Of a stretch of DNA of 42,676 nt, positions 7,714 through 16,283 are shown one piece after another (positions within the stretch are counted from its first letter, which is position 1; every line of letters starts with the position of its first letter). The notes under the pieces were generated by a model, which was not told the origin of the DNA, did no database searches, and worked only from the letters and a program-made list of their open reading frames with translations. The position numbers and the translations under genes were made by a program. The DNA lies in contig DXZN01000010.1 of NCBI GenBank assembly GCA_019419645.1, positions 1 to 42,676 on the forward strand. Reading direction: 5' to 3'. This DNA comes from Collinsella sp. (GTDB lineage: Bacteria; Actinomycetota; Coriobacteriia; Coriobacteriales; Coriobacteriaceae).

Positions 7714-8562
7714 CTACACCGCAATGGGGATGTTCTTGACCTGAGGGCCGTGCTCATAGCCCTCGACGATCAGATCATCGGTCGTAAACGCATAGAAGTC
7801 ATGCACATCGGGGTTGAGCGTTACCTTGGGCGCAGCAAACTGCGGACGCTCAATAAGCTCGCGAACGATATCGACATGACGGTCGTAAATGTGGGCATCG
7901 GCAATCACATGCAGCAGCTCGCCAGCGATCATATCGACCGACTGCGCGACCATCATCAGCAAAATGGCGTACTGGCACACATTCCAGTTGTTCGCAGCCA
8001 AAATATCCTGGCTGCGCTGGTTGAGAATCATGTTGAGCGTCGGTTTATCATCCTGCGGACGCTGCGTCACGTTATACGTCACGCTGTAGGCACACGGATA
8101 CAGGTGCATCTCGGACAGGTCGCTAAACACATAGGTGTTCGTCATAATGCGGCGGCTGTACGGCGTGTTCTTAAGGTCGTACAGCACGCGATCCATCTGG
8201 TCAAAGTCGCCCTCGGCATAATGGCTCTTCTGCCCAATCTGATACCCGTAGGCCTTGCCGATGGAGCCAGTCTCGTCGGCCCACTCGTCCCAAATATGGC
8301 TGTTGAGGTCATGCACGTTATTGGACTTCTTTTGATAGATCCATAGGATCTCATCCATGGCAGATTTGAGGGCCGTACGACGCAAGGTAAGCGCCGGAAA
8401 CTCCTCACGCAGGTCATAGCGTGCCGTGACACCAAAGTTTTTAATGGTATAGGCAGGGGTGCCATCCTCCCACACCGGGCGGACCTTTTGGCCCTCGGTG
8501 GTGGTGCCATGGTCCAGAATATCGCGGCACATGGTTACAAACTGTTGATCAGCCTTGCTCAT
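7714..8562 (-). CDS. thyA: thymidylate synthase ThyA
   Basis: Methylates dUMP to dTMP using 5,10-methylene-tetrahydrofolate, producing dihydrofolate. In this 282-aa protein, SRRIMTNTY (136-144) contributes the phosphate-binding arginines. The catalytic nucleophile is Cys157 in HLYPCAYS, replacing the common LPPCH form. QRSQD (182-186) and NNWNVCQYA (191-199) bind phosphate and pyrimidine. HVIADAHIYDRH near the C-terminus matches the HiY block. The ATG at 8562 has AGGAGGG just upstream. A -10-like TACAAT lies at 8597-8602 on the minus strand. It is first in the thyA-folA unit and divergent from the DUF134-NifX gene, sharing a 166-bp intergenic region with CATATG palindromes. Confidence 0.95.
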   Translation of the reverse strand: MSKADQQFVTMCRDILDHGTTTEGQKVRPVWEDGTPAYTIKNFGVTARYDLREEFPALTLRRTALKSAMDEILWIYQKKSNNVHDLNSHIWDEWADETGSIGKAYGYQIGQKSHYAEGDFDQMDRVLYDLKNTPYSRRIMTNTYVFSDLSEMHLYPCAYSVTYNVTQRPQDDKPTLNMILNQRSQDILAANNWNVCQYAILLMMVAQSVDMIAGELLHVIADAHIYDRHVDIVRELIERPQFAAPKVTLNPDVHDFYAFTTDDLIVEGYEHGPQVKNIPIAV

Positions 8563-8630
8563 TGACCCTCCTGTCAGTCGCCTAAAAGCGAGATTCATTG
8601 TATCCCAGGCACATGCGGCCCCACAGCCCA

Positions 8631-8642
8631 AACATATGCCTT
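8631..8642. promoter_or_regulatory. CATATG-centred operator-like site 1 (imperfect)
   Basis: AACATATGCC shares the CATATGYC core of the two perfect palindromes to its right. It lies 20 bp (centre to centre) from site 2, on the thyA side of the intergenic region. Confidence 0.4.
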
Positions 8643-8649
8643 CATTTTC

Positions 8650-8661
8650 TGGCATATGCCA
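8650..8661. promoter_or_regulatory. CATATG-centred operator-like palindrome 2
   Basis: Perfect 12-bp palindrome TGGCATATGCCA, upstream of the putative -35 (TTGCGT, 8670-8675) of the DUF134-NifX gene. With site 3 it defines the pattern TGRCATATGYCA. The probable ligand is the DUF134 helix-turn-helix domain of the adjacent gene (inference). Confidence 0.6.
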
Positions 8662-8669
8662 GAAATTCC

Positions 8670-8697
8670 TTGCGTAAATCTGCGCGTTCGCTATTCT
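8670..8697 (+). promoter_or_regulatory. putative promoter of the DUF134-NifX gene
   Basis: TTGCGT (8670-8675), a 16-bp spacer and TATTCT (8692-8697). The expected start of transcription at about 8704 falls within palindrome 3, so binding there would block the promoter. Confidence 0.5.
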
Positions 8698-8702
8698 ATT
8701 GT

Positions 8703-8714
8703 TGACATATGTCA
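8703..8714. promoter_or_regulatory. CATATG-centred operator-like palindrome 3
   Basis: Perfect 12-bp palindrome TGACATATGTCA overlapping the predicted transcription start and ending 5 bp before the ribosome-binding site AAGGAG (8719-8723 region) of the gene at 8729. Confidence 0.6.
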
Positions 8715-8728
8715 GATAAGGAGCACGT

Positions 8729-9484
8729 ATGGCAGGAAGACGCGAGAAACTGCGCCGCGTCGGGATCATCCCCGAATACCGCGGCTTTACCCCTGACGGC
8801 CTAGCCAGCGGAGACGCCATCGACATGACGGTCGACGAACTCGAGGCGCTGCGCCTGTGCGACCTGGAAGGCCTTAACCAAGAGGCAGTCGCAAAGCAGA
8901 TGGGTATCGCGCGCGCCACGGTGGCGGCTATTTGCAGCCGCGCGCATCGCAAGGTGGCAAACGCGTTGGTCAATGGTCGGGCGCTCATCATCGAAGGCGG
9001 CAATATCGCGTACTCCCCCATTACCACGGCAACGGCCGTATGGCCAGCAAAGGAGATCGACACCATGAGGGTGGCAACCACGTACGACAACGGCAACATC
9101 TTTATGCACTTTGGCCGCAGCGAGCAGTTCAAGATCTACGACATTCAGGACGGCAAGGTACTCAACGAGCAGGTCGTGGGCACCGGCGGCACCGGCCACG
9201 GTGCCCTTGCGGGCCTGCTCGCCAACGGTGGCGTGGACACGCTCATCTGCGGCGGCATCGGCGGTGGCGCCATCAACGCGCTTGCCCAAGCCGGCATCAC
9301 GGTGTACGCAGGAGCTCAGGGCAGCTGCGACGCTTGTGTCGAGGCCCTTATCGCCGGAACGCTCGCACAGAACGGCGAGGCCACGTGCGGCTGCCACGGC
9401 CATGACCACGACCACGCCCACGAACATGGCGAGTCCTGCAGCTGCCACGGCCATCACGAGCACGAGGGCTGCGGCTGCCACTAA
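8729..9484 (+). CDS. DUF134 / NifX-like (dinitrogenase iron-molybdenum cofactor family) fusion with Cys/His-rich tail
   Basis: A 251-aa protein with three parts. Residues 1-95 are DUF134, a helix-turn-helix domain (EALRLCDLEGLNQEAVAKQMG, ATVAAICSRAHRKVANAL). Residues 113-215 match the NifX/NifB-C/VnfX cofactor-carrier fold (RVATTYDNGNIFMHFGRSEQFKIYDI, GGTGHGALAGLL, CGGIGGGAINAL). Residues 220-251 are a metal-binding-like tail with 6 Cys and 11 His arranged as three CxCH modules. DUF134 and NifX-like proteins are often separate neighbours in anaerobes; here they are fused. No nitrogenase genes are nearby. A role in sensing or carrying a metal or Fe-S cofactor, with autoregulation through the upstream palindromes, is inference. 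An internal ATG at 9065 has AAAGGAG nine bases upstream. Confidence 0.88.
   Translation: MAGRREKLRRVGIIPEYRGFTPDGLASGDAIDMTVDELEALRLCDLEGLNQEAVAKQMGIARATVAAICSRAHRKVANALVNGRALIIEGGNIAYSPITTATAVWPAKEIDTMRVATTYDNGNIFMHFGRSEQFKIYDIQDGKVLNEQVVGTGGTGHGALAGLLANGGVDTLICGGIGGGAINALAQAGITVYAGAQGSCDACVEALIAGTLAQNGEATCGCHGHDHDHAHEHGESCSCHGHHEHEGCGCH
9049..9067 (+). promoter_or_regulatory. internal ribosome-binding site and ATG before the NifX domain
   Basis: AAAGGAG at 9049-9055, a 9-base spacer and ATG at 9065, in frame with the fusion at residue 113, exactly where the NifX-like domain begins. It could allow separate synthesis of a 139-aa NifX-plus-tail protein, or be the relic of two formerly separate genes. 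Confidence 0.45.
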
Positions 9485-9548
9485 CGGCACGGCACCGCGA
9501 GCTCGGGGCGCGACGCTGAACGCAGCCCAACTATCAAAGCCAACAACA

Positions 9549-9580
9549 AAGGCCACCCGGTAGCTTCCGAGTGGCCTTTG
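9549..9580. terminator. bidirectional terminator between DUF134-NifX and ffh
   Basis: AAAGGCCAC (9549-9557) pairs with GTGGCCTTT (9572-9580) around a 14-base loop. The A-rich left flank and T-rich right arm allow function in both directions between convergent genes ending at 9484 (+) and 9605 (-). Confidence 0.75.
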
Positions 9581-9604
9581 CCATATCAAGCTGGAATTAC
9601 AGCC

Positions 9605-11080
9605 CTATTTCTTATTGCGCATCTGCGCTTCCATCTGGCGCAGCAGCTCCATATCGGACTTGGGGCCGCCCGTACCCAGGCCGCCCATGCCGCCCAGACC
9701 CATGGCATCCAGACCGGGAATATTGGGCATGCGCATCTTCTTGCCCTTCTTACCCTTTTTGCCCTTCTTGCCGCCGGCCTGCGCCTGATTGGCCATCGTG
9801 CGCATGCGGCCCATCATCTTGTTCATCTCGCCCCACTGCTTCATAAGGCTGTTGACCTCGGTGGGGGTCACACCGGCACCCTTGGCAATGCGGGCACGGC
9901 GCTGACCGTTGATGATGGAGGGACGCAGGCGCTCCTCCTTGGTCATCGACATGATGATGGCCTCGTTCTTGTCGAAGATGCCCTCGTCCAGGTTGCCGCC
10001 CATCTGGTTGAGCGCGCGCTGGCCGCCGGGGAGCATACCCAGGATGCCCTTCATGCCGCCCATCTTCTTGACAGCCTTCATCTGGTCGAGCATGTCGTTC
10101 ATGGTAAAGCCCTCGCGCAGCATACGCTCGGCAGCCTCGAGCTGCTCAGCGTCAGCCGCCTCCTGGGCCTTCTCGATGATGCCGACAACGTCGCCCATGC
10201 CCAAGATTCGCTTGGCCATGCGATCGGGATAGAACGGCTCAAGCGAATCGGGTTTCTCGCCCATGCTCACAAACTTGATGGGCTTGCCGGTCACCTGACG
10301 CACCGAAAGCGCGCCACCGCCACGGGCGTCACCGTCGAGCTTGGAGATAATCACACCATCAAAGTCGGTGCGCTCAGCAAACGTCGAGACCACGTTGACG
10401 ATATCCTGGCCGGTCATGGCGTCGACGACCATCAGCACCTGGTCGGGCTTGACGGCCTTCTTGATGTCGACGGCCTCCTGCATCATCTGCTCGTCGATCT
10501 GCAGGCGGCCGGCGGTATCGACGATGACCACGTCACGCAGGTGGTCGACGGCCTCCTGGATGGCGCCCTTGGCGATGTCGACCGGGTGCTCGCCGTCACC
10601 GCGGAAGACCGGCACGCCGATCTCGCCACCGAGCGTGGCAAGCTGGTCGGCAGCAGCGGGACGGTAGACGTCGCACGCGGCGAGCAGCGGCGAGCGGCCC
10701 TGCTTCTTGAGCAGGTAGGCAAGCTTTACGGCAGCCGTGGTCTTACCGGAGCCCTGCAGGCCCACGAGCATGATGACATTAGGAATGCGGTTGCTAAAAA
10801 CGAGCTTGCTCTCGGTTGAGCCAAGCATCTCGGTGAGCTCGTCGAGCACGATCTTGACGACGTTTTGCGCCGGCGACAGCGACTCCATGACCTCGGCGGT
10901 CATGCAGCGCTCCTTGGTCTTAGCAACGAACTCCTTGACGACCTTAAAGTTAACGTCGGCCTCGAGCAACGCCATGCGAATGTCGCGCATGGCCGAGGTG
11001 ATATCGGCCTCGGTCAGCTTACCCTTGCCGCGCAGGCGGTCAAATGTGTCGTTGAGGCGATCGCTCAGAGAATCAAACAC
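9605..11080 (-). CDS. ffh: signal recognition particle protein Ffh (SRP54)
   Basis: SRP GTPase that binds signal sequences of nascent membrane proteins and docks on FtsY. The 491-aa protein has an N domain (about 1-95), a G domain with GLQGSGKTT (107-115), VDTAGRLQ and SKLDGDARGG, and a methionine-rich M domain from about 300. A lysine run and a Gly/Met-rich tail follow it. The start is GTG at 11080 with AAGGAG upstream. It follows ftsY by 10 bp, so both SRP partners are made from one transcript. The 4.5S/SRP RNA gene is not in the window. It is the last gene of the long minus-strand run and ends at a bidirectional terminator. Confidence 0.97.
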   Translation of the reverse strand: MFDSLSDRLNDTFDRLRGKGKLTEADITSAMRDIRMALLEADVNFKVVKEFVAKTKERCMTAEVMESLSPAQNVVKIVLDELTEMLGSTESKLVFSNRIPNVIMLVGLQGSGKTTAAVKLAYLLKKQGRSPLLAACDVYRPAAADQLATLGGEIGVPVFRGDGEHPVDIAKGAIQEAVDHLRDVVIVDTAGRLQIDEQMMQEAVDIKKAVKPDQVLMVVDAMTGQDIVNVVSTFAERTDFDGVIISKLDGDARGGGALSVRQVTGKPIKFVSMGEKPDSLEPFYPDRMAKRILGMGDVVGIIEKAQEAADAEQLEAAERMLREGFTMNDMLDQMKAVKKMGGMKGILGMLPGGQRALNQMGGNLDEGIFDKNEAIIMSMTKEERLRPSIINGQRRARIAKGAGVTPTEVNSLMKQWGEMNKMMGRMRTMANQAQAGGKKGKKGKKGKKMRMPNIPGLDAMGLGGMGGLGTGGPKSDMELLRQMEAQMRNKK

Positions 11081-11090
11081 TGGTTACTCC

Positions 11091-12008
11091 TTAATTGGAC
11101 TCGCCCACCAGGGCGCGGCAGAAATCTTTGGCATTGAACTCCTGCAGGTCATCGACCTGCTCGCCCACGCCAATGCGCAGGATCGGGAGCTTGAGCTTCT
11201 CAGCCACGGCCATGGCGATACCGCCTTTTGCCGTGCCGTCGAGCTTGGTCATGATAATACCGTCCAGGCCCAGCGCCTCGTTAAACTCGAGCGCCTGGTT
11301 CAGACCGTTCTGGCCGGTGGCGGCATCGATCACGAGCACGACCGAGACGGGCATGGGGCCGGCGGCCATATTGGCGGCGCGCTTACGCGTCACGTTAACC
11401 ACCTTGGCAAGCTCGCGCATGAGTTCGGGGCTTGTGTGCAGACGACCGGCGGTGTCGATCAGCACCAGGTCGCTGCCGCGCTTATCGGCCTCATCGAGCA
11501 CGTCGTAGCACACGCTCGCCGGGTCGGAACCGCGATCGCGCTTGATGACGGGGACGCCGGCGCGCTGACCCCACACATCGAGCTGCTCGATGGCGGCGGC
11601 GCGGAAGGTATCGGCAGAACCGATCACCACGTTCTTGCCGCGGGCAGCCATGGCGCTCGCAATCTTGCCGACCGTTGTGGTCTTGCCGGCGCCGTTGATG
11701 CCCACAAACAGCACGCAGCTCGGCGTATCGGAAAACGGATCACGCTCAACAGGCACAAAATGGCCCTCGAGCTGCTCGGCCAGAGCGCGGCGAAGCTGCG
11801 GGGCGGTCTTAAGGTTCTTCTTGGCAGCAGCATCGCGCAGGTCATCGGAGACCTGAATAGCGACCTCGGCACCCATGTCACCCATGACGAGGGTGTCCTC
11901 AAGGTCCTCCCAAAAGTCCTCGTCGACCTCGCCGCCAAAGTAGAAGACCTCGTTGAGGGCCTCGCGGCTGCGCTCAAGTCCGCGCGAGAGAGCGTCAAAG
12001 AATCCCAT
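11091..12008 (-). CDS. ftsY: signal recognition particle receptor FtsY
   Basis: SRP receptor GTPase (305 aa) that receives Ffh-ribosome complexes at the membrane. The NG domains carry GINGAGKTT (103-111), SADTFRAAAIEQL, DTAGRLHT and TKLDGTAKGG. The long acidic A domain of E. coli FtsY is absent, as in many Gram-positive bacteria; the N-terminal helix MGFFDALSRGLERSREAL may mediate membrane contact. The ATG overlaps the smc stop in a TAATG junction (12006-12010), indicating translational coupling with smc. Confidence 0.96.
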   Translation of the reverse strand: MGFFDALSRGLERSREALNEVFYFGGEVDEDFWEDLEDTLVMGDMGAEVAIQVSDDLRDAAAKKNLKTAPQLRRALAEQLEGHFVPVERDPFSDTPSCVLFVGINGAGKTTTVGKIASAMAARGKNVVIGSADTFRAAAIEQLDVWGQRAGVPVIKRDRGSDPASVCYDVLDEADKRGSDLVLIDTAGRLHTSPELMRELAKVVNVTRKRAANMAAGPMPVSVVLVIDAATGQNGLNQALEFNEALGLDGIIMTKLDGTAKGGIAMAVAEKLKLPILRIGVGEQVDDLQEFNAKDFCRALVGESN

Positions 12009-15000
12009 TATGCATTCACGACCTTTCCGGTTTCGCGATCGAGTTTTTGCGAGACGACGCGGCTGACGCCGTCGGCTTGCATCGAGACGCCATAGAGAAC
12101 GTCAGCGTCCTCCATAGTACGGCGCTGATGCGAAATGACCAAGAGCTGTGTATCGGAACGCAGCACATCGAGGGCTCCGATGAGCTTGGACAGGTTGGCG
12201 TCATCAAGCGCCGCCTCGACCTCGTCCAGCACATAGAACGGCACCGTGCGCGTGCGGTACACGGCAAAGAGCAGGGCGAGCGCCGTCAGACTCTTCTCGC
12301 CACCCGACATGAGCATCATCTTGGTGATGCGCTTGCCGCGCGGCTGCGCCACGACCTCGATGCCCGTCTCGGCCGGATGCTCGGGGTCGGTCATCTCCAG
12401 ATGAGCCTGGCCACCCGGGAACAGCATAGCGAAGATCTCGCGGAAGTTCGCGTCGACCTTCTCAAACGTCACAAGGAACGCCTTGCGCATCTTGCGATCA
12501 ATAGCCACCGTGATCTTGGTGAGCGCCTTACGCGCGTTCTCCAGATCGGCCAGCTGGTCCTCGATGTAGTCGGCGCGGCGCTTGAGCTGCTCGTACTCCT
12601 CCATGGCAACTTGGTTCACGGGACCAAGGTTGTTGATCTGGCGCACAAGCTGGTTGAGCTCGCGCTCGGCGGCATCGCGGTCCGTGGGCGCAGGAAGCAT
12701 AAGCGCTTCCTCGAGTACCGTGTTGCCATCGGCGGTAATGGCCTTAATGGCGGCCTCTACCTGCACCTCGAGCTTGCCACGCGCGACCTTGAACTCGTTT
12801 TGCGTGGCAGTGGCGGTATCGACCCGTTCCTTAGCGCGGGCAACCTCTGCCTTGGCATCTTCGATGGTCTTCTTAAGCGAAGCGGAGTCCGCCTCCTCCA
12901 GAGAGGCCTGGTCACGCAGACGTGCAGCCCAATCTGACGCGCGCTCCAGCAGGGCCGAATAGCGCTCGTGCATGGGATCGACGCGCAGGCGCAGCAGCTC
13001 GAGTGAGCGCGAGGCCTGGCGTGTTCCGCGGATACGGCGGTCGATGCCCTCCAGACGACGCTCCAGATCGGGAACGCGTCCCGTCAGCGAACGAAGGCGC
13101 TCGCTCGTCTGGGCCAGGCGAACCTTGGCATCGGCGAGCTTACCGGCGGCCTCGGAATCGTCACGGCGAACGCGGTCGAGTTCGTCGTTGGCCTCGGCAA
13201 TCTGAAGGCCCAGGTCGCTTGCCTGCGCTCGCGCCTCGTCCCGCGAACGGGTGAGCTCGTCCACGCGCGGGCGCGCAGCGCGAACGGCCTCGGCAGCCTG
13301 CTCGCGGCGCTTGGAAATACGCACGCGCTCGACCTCGGCATTGTTGGCGCTTTGCTCCAGGCGGCCGATCTCGGAGAGCAGCGAACGGCGCTCGCCCTCA
13401 AGACGGGCGATCTCGCCGGCGGCATCGCCCTCAGCGGCACGCGCCTCTTCGACGGCCACATTGGCCTCGACGACCTGATCCGACACATGCTCAAACACAG
13501 CAGCCAGTTCGGGCTCCAGGCCCTCCAGCTCGCGAATGCGACGCTTGCGCTCCAAAGCACCCGAAGCCTCGCCGGCGTCGAGCCCCACACGCACCAGGCC
13601 GCCGCAGGCGACGCGGGCGCCATCGGGGGTCACGTAAGTCACGCCGTCAACGACCGGCGCCGACAGCGCGGCAGCAAGATCGTCCACGACGTAATAACCG
13701 CCGAGCAGCGCCTCGACGACGGGACCGTAGCCCGCACGCACGGACAGACGATCGACCAGGCGGGAACCGGCAGCGCCCTTAGCGGCAGCAGAGGCGCTCA
13801 CGCCGCGCGCCATCAACAGTGCCTCACCCGAGGCCTTCTTTTGGTCAAGGGCAGCGCGACCGGCGCGCTCGAGTGCGGCAGCGCTATCGAACAGCAGGGC
13901 ATCGATATCACCTGCGAGCAGCTGCTCAACCAGACCCTCGAGCTCACGCGGTGCCTCGAGCACATCGCCCAGACGCCCCGAAACATCGTCGCCCAGCGCG
14001 CCCACCAGACGGCTCACCAGCGGCGAGCTGTCTGCCATGCGGGCATCGAGCTTCTTTTGGCTGGCAAGCTCCGAGCGAACCTCGGACAGCTTGTTGCGCG
14101 CTTCGCTCTCGCGATTACGCAGGTCCTTGAGGGCATCGCGTGCCGTCTCGGTGGCTTCACGCGCATCGACCTGAGCCTGGCGCGCTTCCTCAAGAGCACC
14201 CTCAAGCTCCTCGGCGCGTTCGCGACGGCTCTCGAGCGAGGCCGTGACCTCCTCGAGCTGTTCATCGATCTGCTCCAGGCGCGAGGCGTACATGTTGTCC
14301 TCGACCTCGGCGTTGCTCAGCGAGTCCTTCACCTTGGCGAGTTCGAGCGCCACGTTATCGGCCGCACGCTGCACATCGCGTTGCTCACGCGTAAGCTGCG
14401 AAATCTGATTGTCGAGCGCCACGCGCCGCTCGTGGAGCTGAGCGGCGGCAGGACCAGCGGCGTCAACGTCCTCCTGGGCCTGCATGTGCGCGCCGGTCAA
14501 TTCCTCGCGCTGCGCACGTGCATCCTCGAGCTCCTCGACAACGCGACGACGCTGATGCTCGGAGCTCGAGATCTGGCCGCGCATGTCGGACAGGCGCGAC
14601 ACCATATTGTGGCCCTTTTCCTCGAGCAGGCGCATATCGGAGTTAATGCGACCGACCACGTCTTGCATATGGCGGCGCTGCTCGCCCAGATCGCCCACAA
14701 ACAGGCCCTTTTCCTCGAGCATGACCTGGAGCTTCTCGAGCTCGCGTTCCTTTTCGCCCAAGCGGTACTGCGCAAGCTCCAGCTCGGCAGCACCCTCCTT
14801 GGAGCGGCTCTCCAAGTCGTTCCACTGCGACTGCAGCGAGCGAAGCTCGTCGACGGCCAGCATCTGCGTAAGCTCGTTCGCGCGCGAGGACAGCTCTTTG
14901 TACTTGCGCGCGCGATCGACCTGACGCTCCAGCGGCCGCAGCTGACGGGCGATCTCCTTATTGATGTCGCGGGCACGGGTCAAGTGCTCGTCCATCGAAT

Positions 15001-15544
15001 TAATCTTTTTGAGCGCACGCTCCTTGCGGCGCTTGTGCTTGGAGATGCCGGCGGCCTCCTCGATGAGGGCACGGCGCTCCTCGGGGCGGCTCTGCAAAAT
15101 GGCGTCGAGCTTGCCCTGGCTGATGATGGAATGCGTATCCTTGCCCAGGCCCGAATCGTGCAGGATGTCCTGAATGTCCATCAGGCGGCACGGACTCGAG
15201 TTGATAAGGTACTCGCTTTCGCCCGAGCGATACATGCGACGGGTGATGGCGACCTCGTCAAAATCGACGGGCAGCATATGGTCCGAGTTATCGAGCACCA
15301 GCGTGACCTCGGCCACACCCACCGGCTTGCGCGCCGACGAGCCCGAGAAGATGACGTCCTCCATGGCCTGGCCGCGCAGCTGCTTGGCGCTCTGCTCGCC
15401 CAGGACCCACAGAATCGAGTCGGAGATGTTCGATTTTCCCGAGCCGTTGGGACCGACGATGACGGTTAGGCCCGGCTCAAACGTCATATGGGCGCGGTCG
15501 GCAAACGACTTGAACCCTTTGAGCGTGAGGGACTTGAGATACAC
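12008..15544 (-). CDS. smc: chromosome partition protein SMC
   Basis: ATP-driven chromosome condensation and segregation protein (1178 aa) that forms rings with ScpA/ScpB, neither of which is encoded here. The N-terminal head has the P-loop GPNGSGKS (31-38). Long coiled coils flank a hinge at about 505-655. The C-terminal head has the ABC signature LMSGGEKS (1078-1085) and Walker B FYVLDE (1103-1108). Length matches the family. It lies 10 bp after rnc and overlaps ftsY by one base. rnc-smc-ftsY-ffh is a widely conserved order in Gram-positive bacteria. Confidence 0.97.
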   Translation of the reverse strand: MYLKSLTLKGFKSFADRAHMTFEPGLTVIVGPNGSGKSNISDSILWVLGEQSAKQLRGQAMEDVIFSGSSARKPVGVAEVTLVLDNSDHMLPVDFDEVAITRRMYRSGESEYLINSSPCRLMDIQDILHDSGLGKDTHSIISQGKLDAILQSRPEERRALIEEAAGISKHKRRKERALKKINSMDEHLTRARDINKEIARQLRPLERQVDRARKYKELSSRANELTQMLAVDELRSLQSQWNDLESRSKEGAAELELAQYRLGEKERELEKLQVMLEEKGLFVGDLGEQRRHMQDVVGRINSDMRLLEEKGHNMVSRLSDMRGQISSSEHQRRRVVEELEDARAQREELTGAHMQAQEDVDAAGPAAAQLHERRVALDNQISQLTREQRDVQRAADNVALELAKVKDSLSNAEVEDNMYASRLEQIDEQLEEVTASLESRRERAEELEGALEEARQAQVDAREATETARDALKDLRNRESEARNKLSEVRSELASQKKLDARMADSSPLVSRLVGALGDDVSGRLGDVLEAPRELEGLVEQLLAGDIDALLFDSAAALERAGRAALDQKKASGEALLMARGVSASAAAKGAAGSRLVDRLSVRAGYGPVVEALLGGYYVVDDLAAALSAPVVDGVTYVTPDGARVACGGLVRVGLDAGEASGALERKRRIRELEGLEPELAAVFEHVSDQVVEANVAVEEARAAEGDAAGEIARLEGERRSLLSEIGRLEQSANNAEVERVRISKRREQAAEAVRAARPRVDELTRSRDEARAQASDLGLQIAEANDELDRVRRDDSEAAGKLADAKVRLAQTSERLRSLTGRVPDLERRLEGIDRRIRGTRQASRSLELLRLRVDPMHERYSALLERASDWAARLRDQASLEEADSASLKKTIEDAKAEVARAKERVDTATATQNEFKVARGKLEVQVEAAIKAITADGNTVLEEALMLPAPTDRDAAERELNQLVRQINNLGPVNQVAMEEYEQLKRRADYIEDQLADLENARKALTKITVAIDRKMRKAFLVTFEKVDANFREIFAMLFPGGQAHLEMTDPEHPAETGIEVVAQPRGKRITKMMLMSGGEKSLTALALLFAVYRTRTVPFYVLDEVEAALDDANLSKLIGALDVLRSDTQLLVISHQRRTMEDADVLYGVSMQADGVSRVVSQKLDRETGKVVNA

Positions 15545-15554
15545 GGTTCCTCGC

Positions 15555-16280
15555 TTAAACAGGCTTCTTGTTGAGAATCACGCCGTTAGTGGTGTAACCC
15601 ATGCGGTCGAGCGCCTCGAGCGCAGCGGCTCCCTCGGCCTCCTTCTTGGAGGAACCGGTGCCGCGGCCCTGGCGAATACCGTCGATGAGCACCACGGCGG
15701 TAAAGGTCGGTGCATGCGCCGGGCCTTCAGAGCCAACGAGCTTGTACGCCGGAGGCTCGTGGCCGTCGGCTTGCACGCACTCCTGCAAAAACGACTTGGG
15801 GTTCGCAGGATGCTCGGCACGCTCGGAGGCCAAATGGGGCTTAAGCGTACGGTGGATGAACTCCGCCGCCGCATCCCAGCCAGCATCCAGATACAGCGCG
15901 CCCACGAGCGACTCATAGACGTTCTCGAGCGCCGAGTGCAGGCCGCGCGCGCCGGTACCGGTCTCGGAGGCACCAAAGATGATGATGTCGTCGATGCCCA
16001 GCTCATGGGATACCTCGGACAGCGTGGCACCCGAGACGAGCGACACCTTCAGGCGCGTAAGCTTGCCCTCGTCAAACTCCGGATAGGACTCAAAGAGCGA
16101 GCGGGCAACCACGGCGCCCAAAATGGAATCGCCCAAAAACTCAAGACGCTCATAGCTGGCAGAAACCGGCTGGCCCTCGACGGCCGAAGGATGCGTAAGG
16201 GCCGCGCGCAGCAGCACCTTGTCATTGAACTCGTGGCCCAGAATCTCCTGGGCGCGCGTAAGTCGTTCGGATAAAGCCAA
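15555..16280 (-). CDS. rnc: ribonuclease III
   Basis: Double-strand-specific endoribonuclease that processes rRNA precursors and other structured RNAs. The 241-aa protein has the catalytic domain with signature ERLEFLGDS (44-52) and the second acidic cluster NVYESLVGALYLD (120-132, with E123 catalytic). A double-stranded RNA-binding domain covers about 165-235 (PKSFLQECVQ...GSSKKEAEGAAALEAL). The start codon appears to be TTG at 16280, with GGAGG eight bases upstream. It begins 3 bp after the acpP stop, so acpP and rnc are probably co-translated. Confidence 0.96.
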   Translation of the reverse strand: MALSERLTRAQEILGHEFNDKVLLRAALTHPSAVEGQPVSASYERLEFLGDSILGAVVARSLFESYPEFDEGKLTRLKVSLVSGATLSEVSHELGIDDIIIFGASETGTGARGLHSALENVYESLVGALYLDAGWDAAAEFIHRTLKPHLASERAEHPANPKSFLQECVQADGHEPPAYKLVGSEGPAHAPTFTAVVLIDGIRQGRGTGSSKKEAEGAAALEALDRMGYTTNGVILNKKPV

Positions 16281-16283
16281 GAC

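Noticed and set aside
7714..9132. N-terminal extension of ThyA beyond 8562
   Set aside because: The frame stays open but overlaps the divergent gene and its operator region; the ATG at 8562 has AGGAGGG and matches the family start.
9605..12008. SRP RNA (4.5S) gene near ffh/ftsY
   Set aside because: No GGAAG-capped hairpin gene was found in the intergenic spaces here, which are too short.
13352..15469. Long + strand open frame opposite smc
   Set aside because: No start signal or domain; smc on the other strand is a full-length match to its family.
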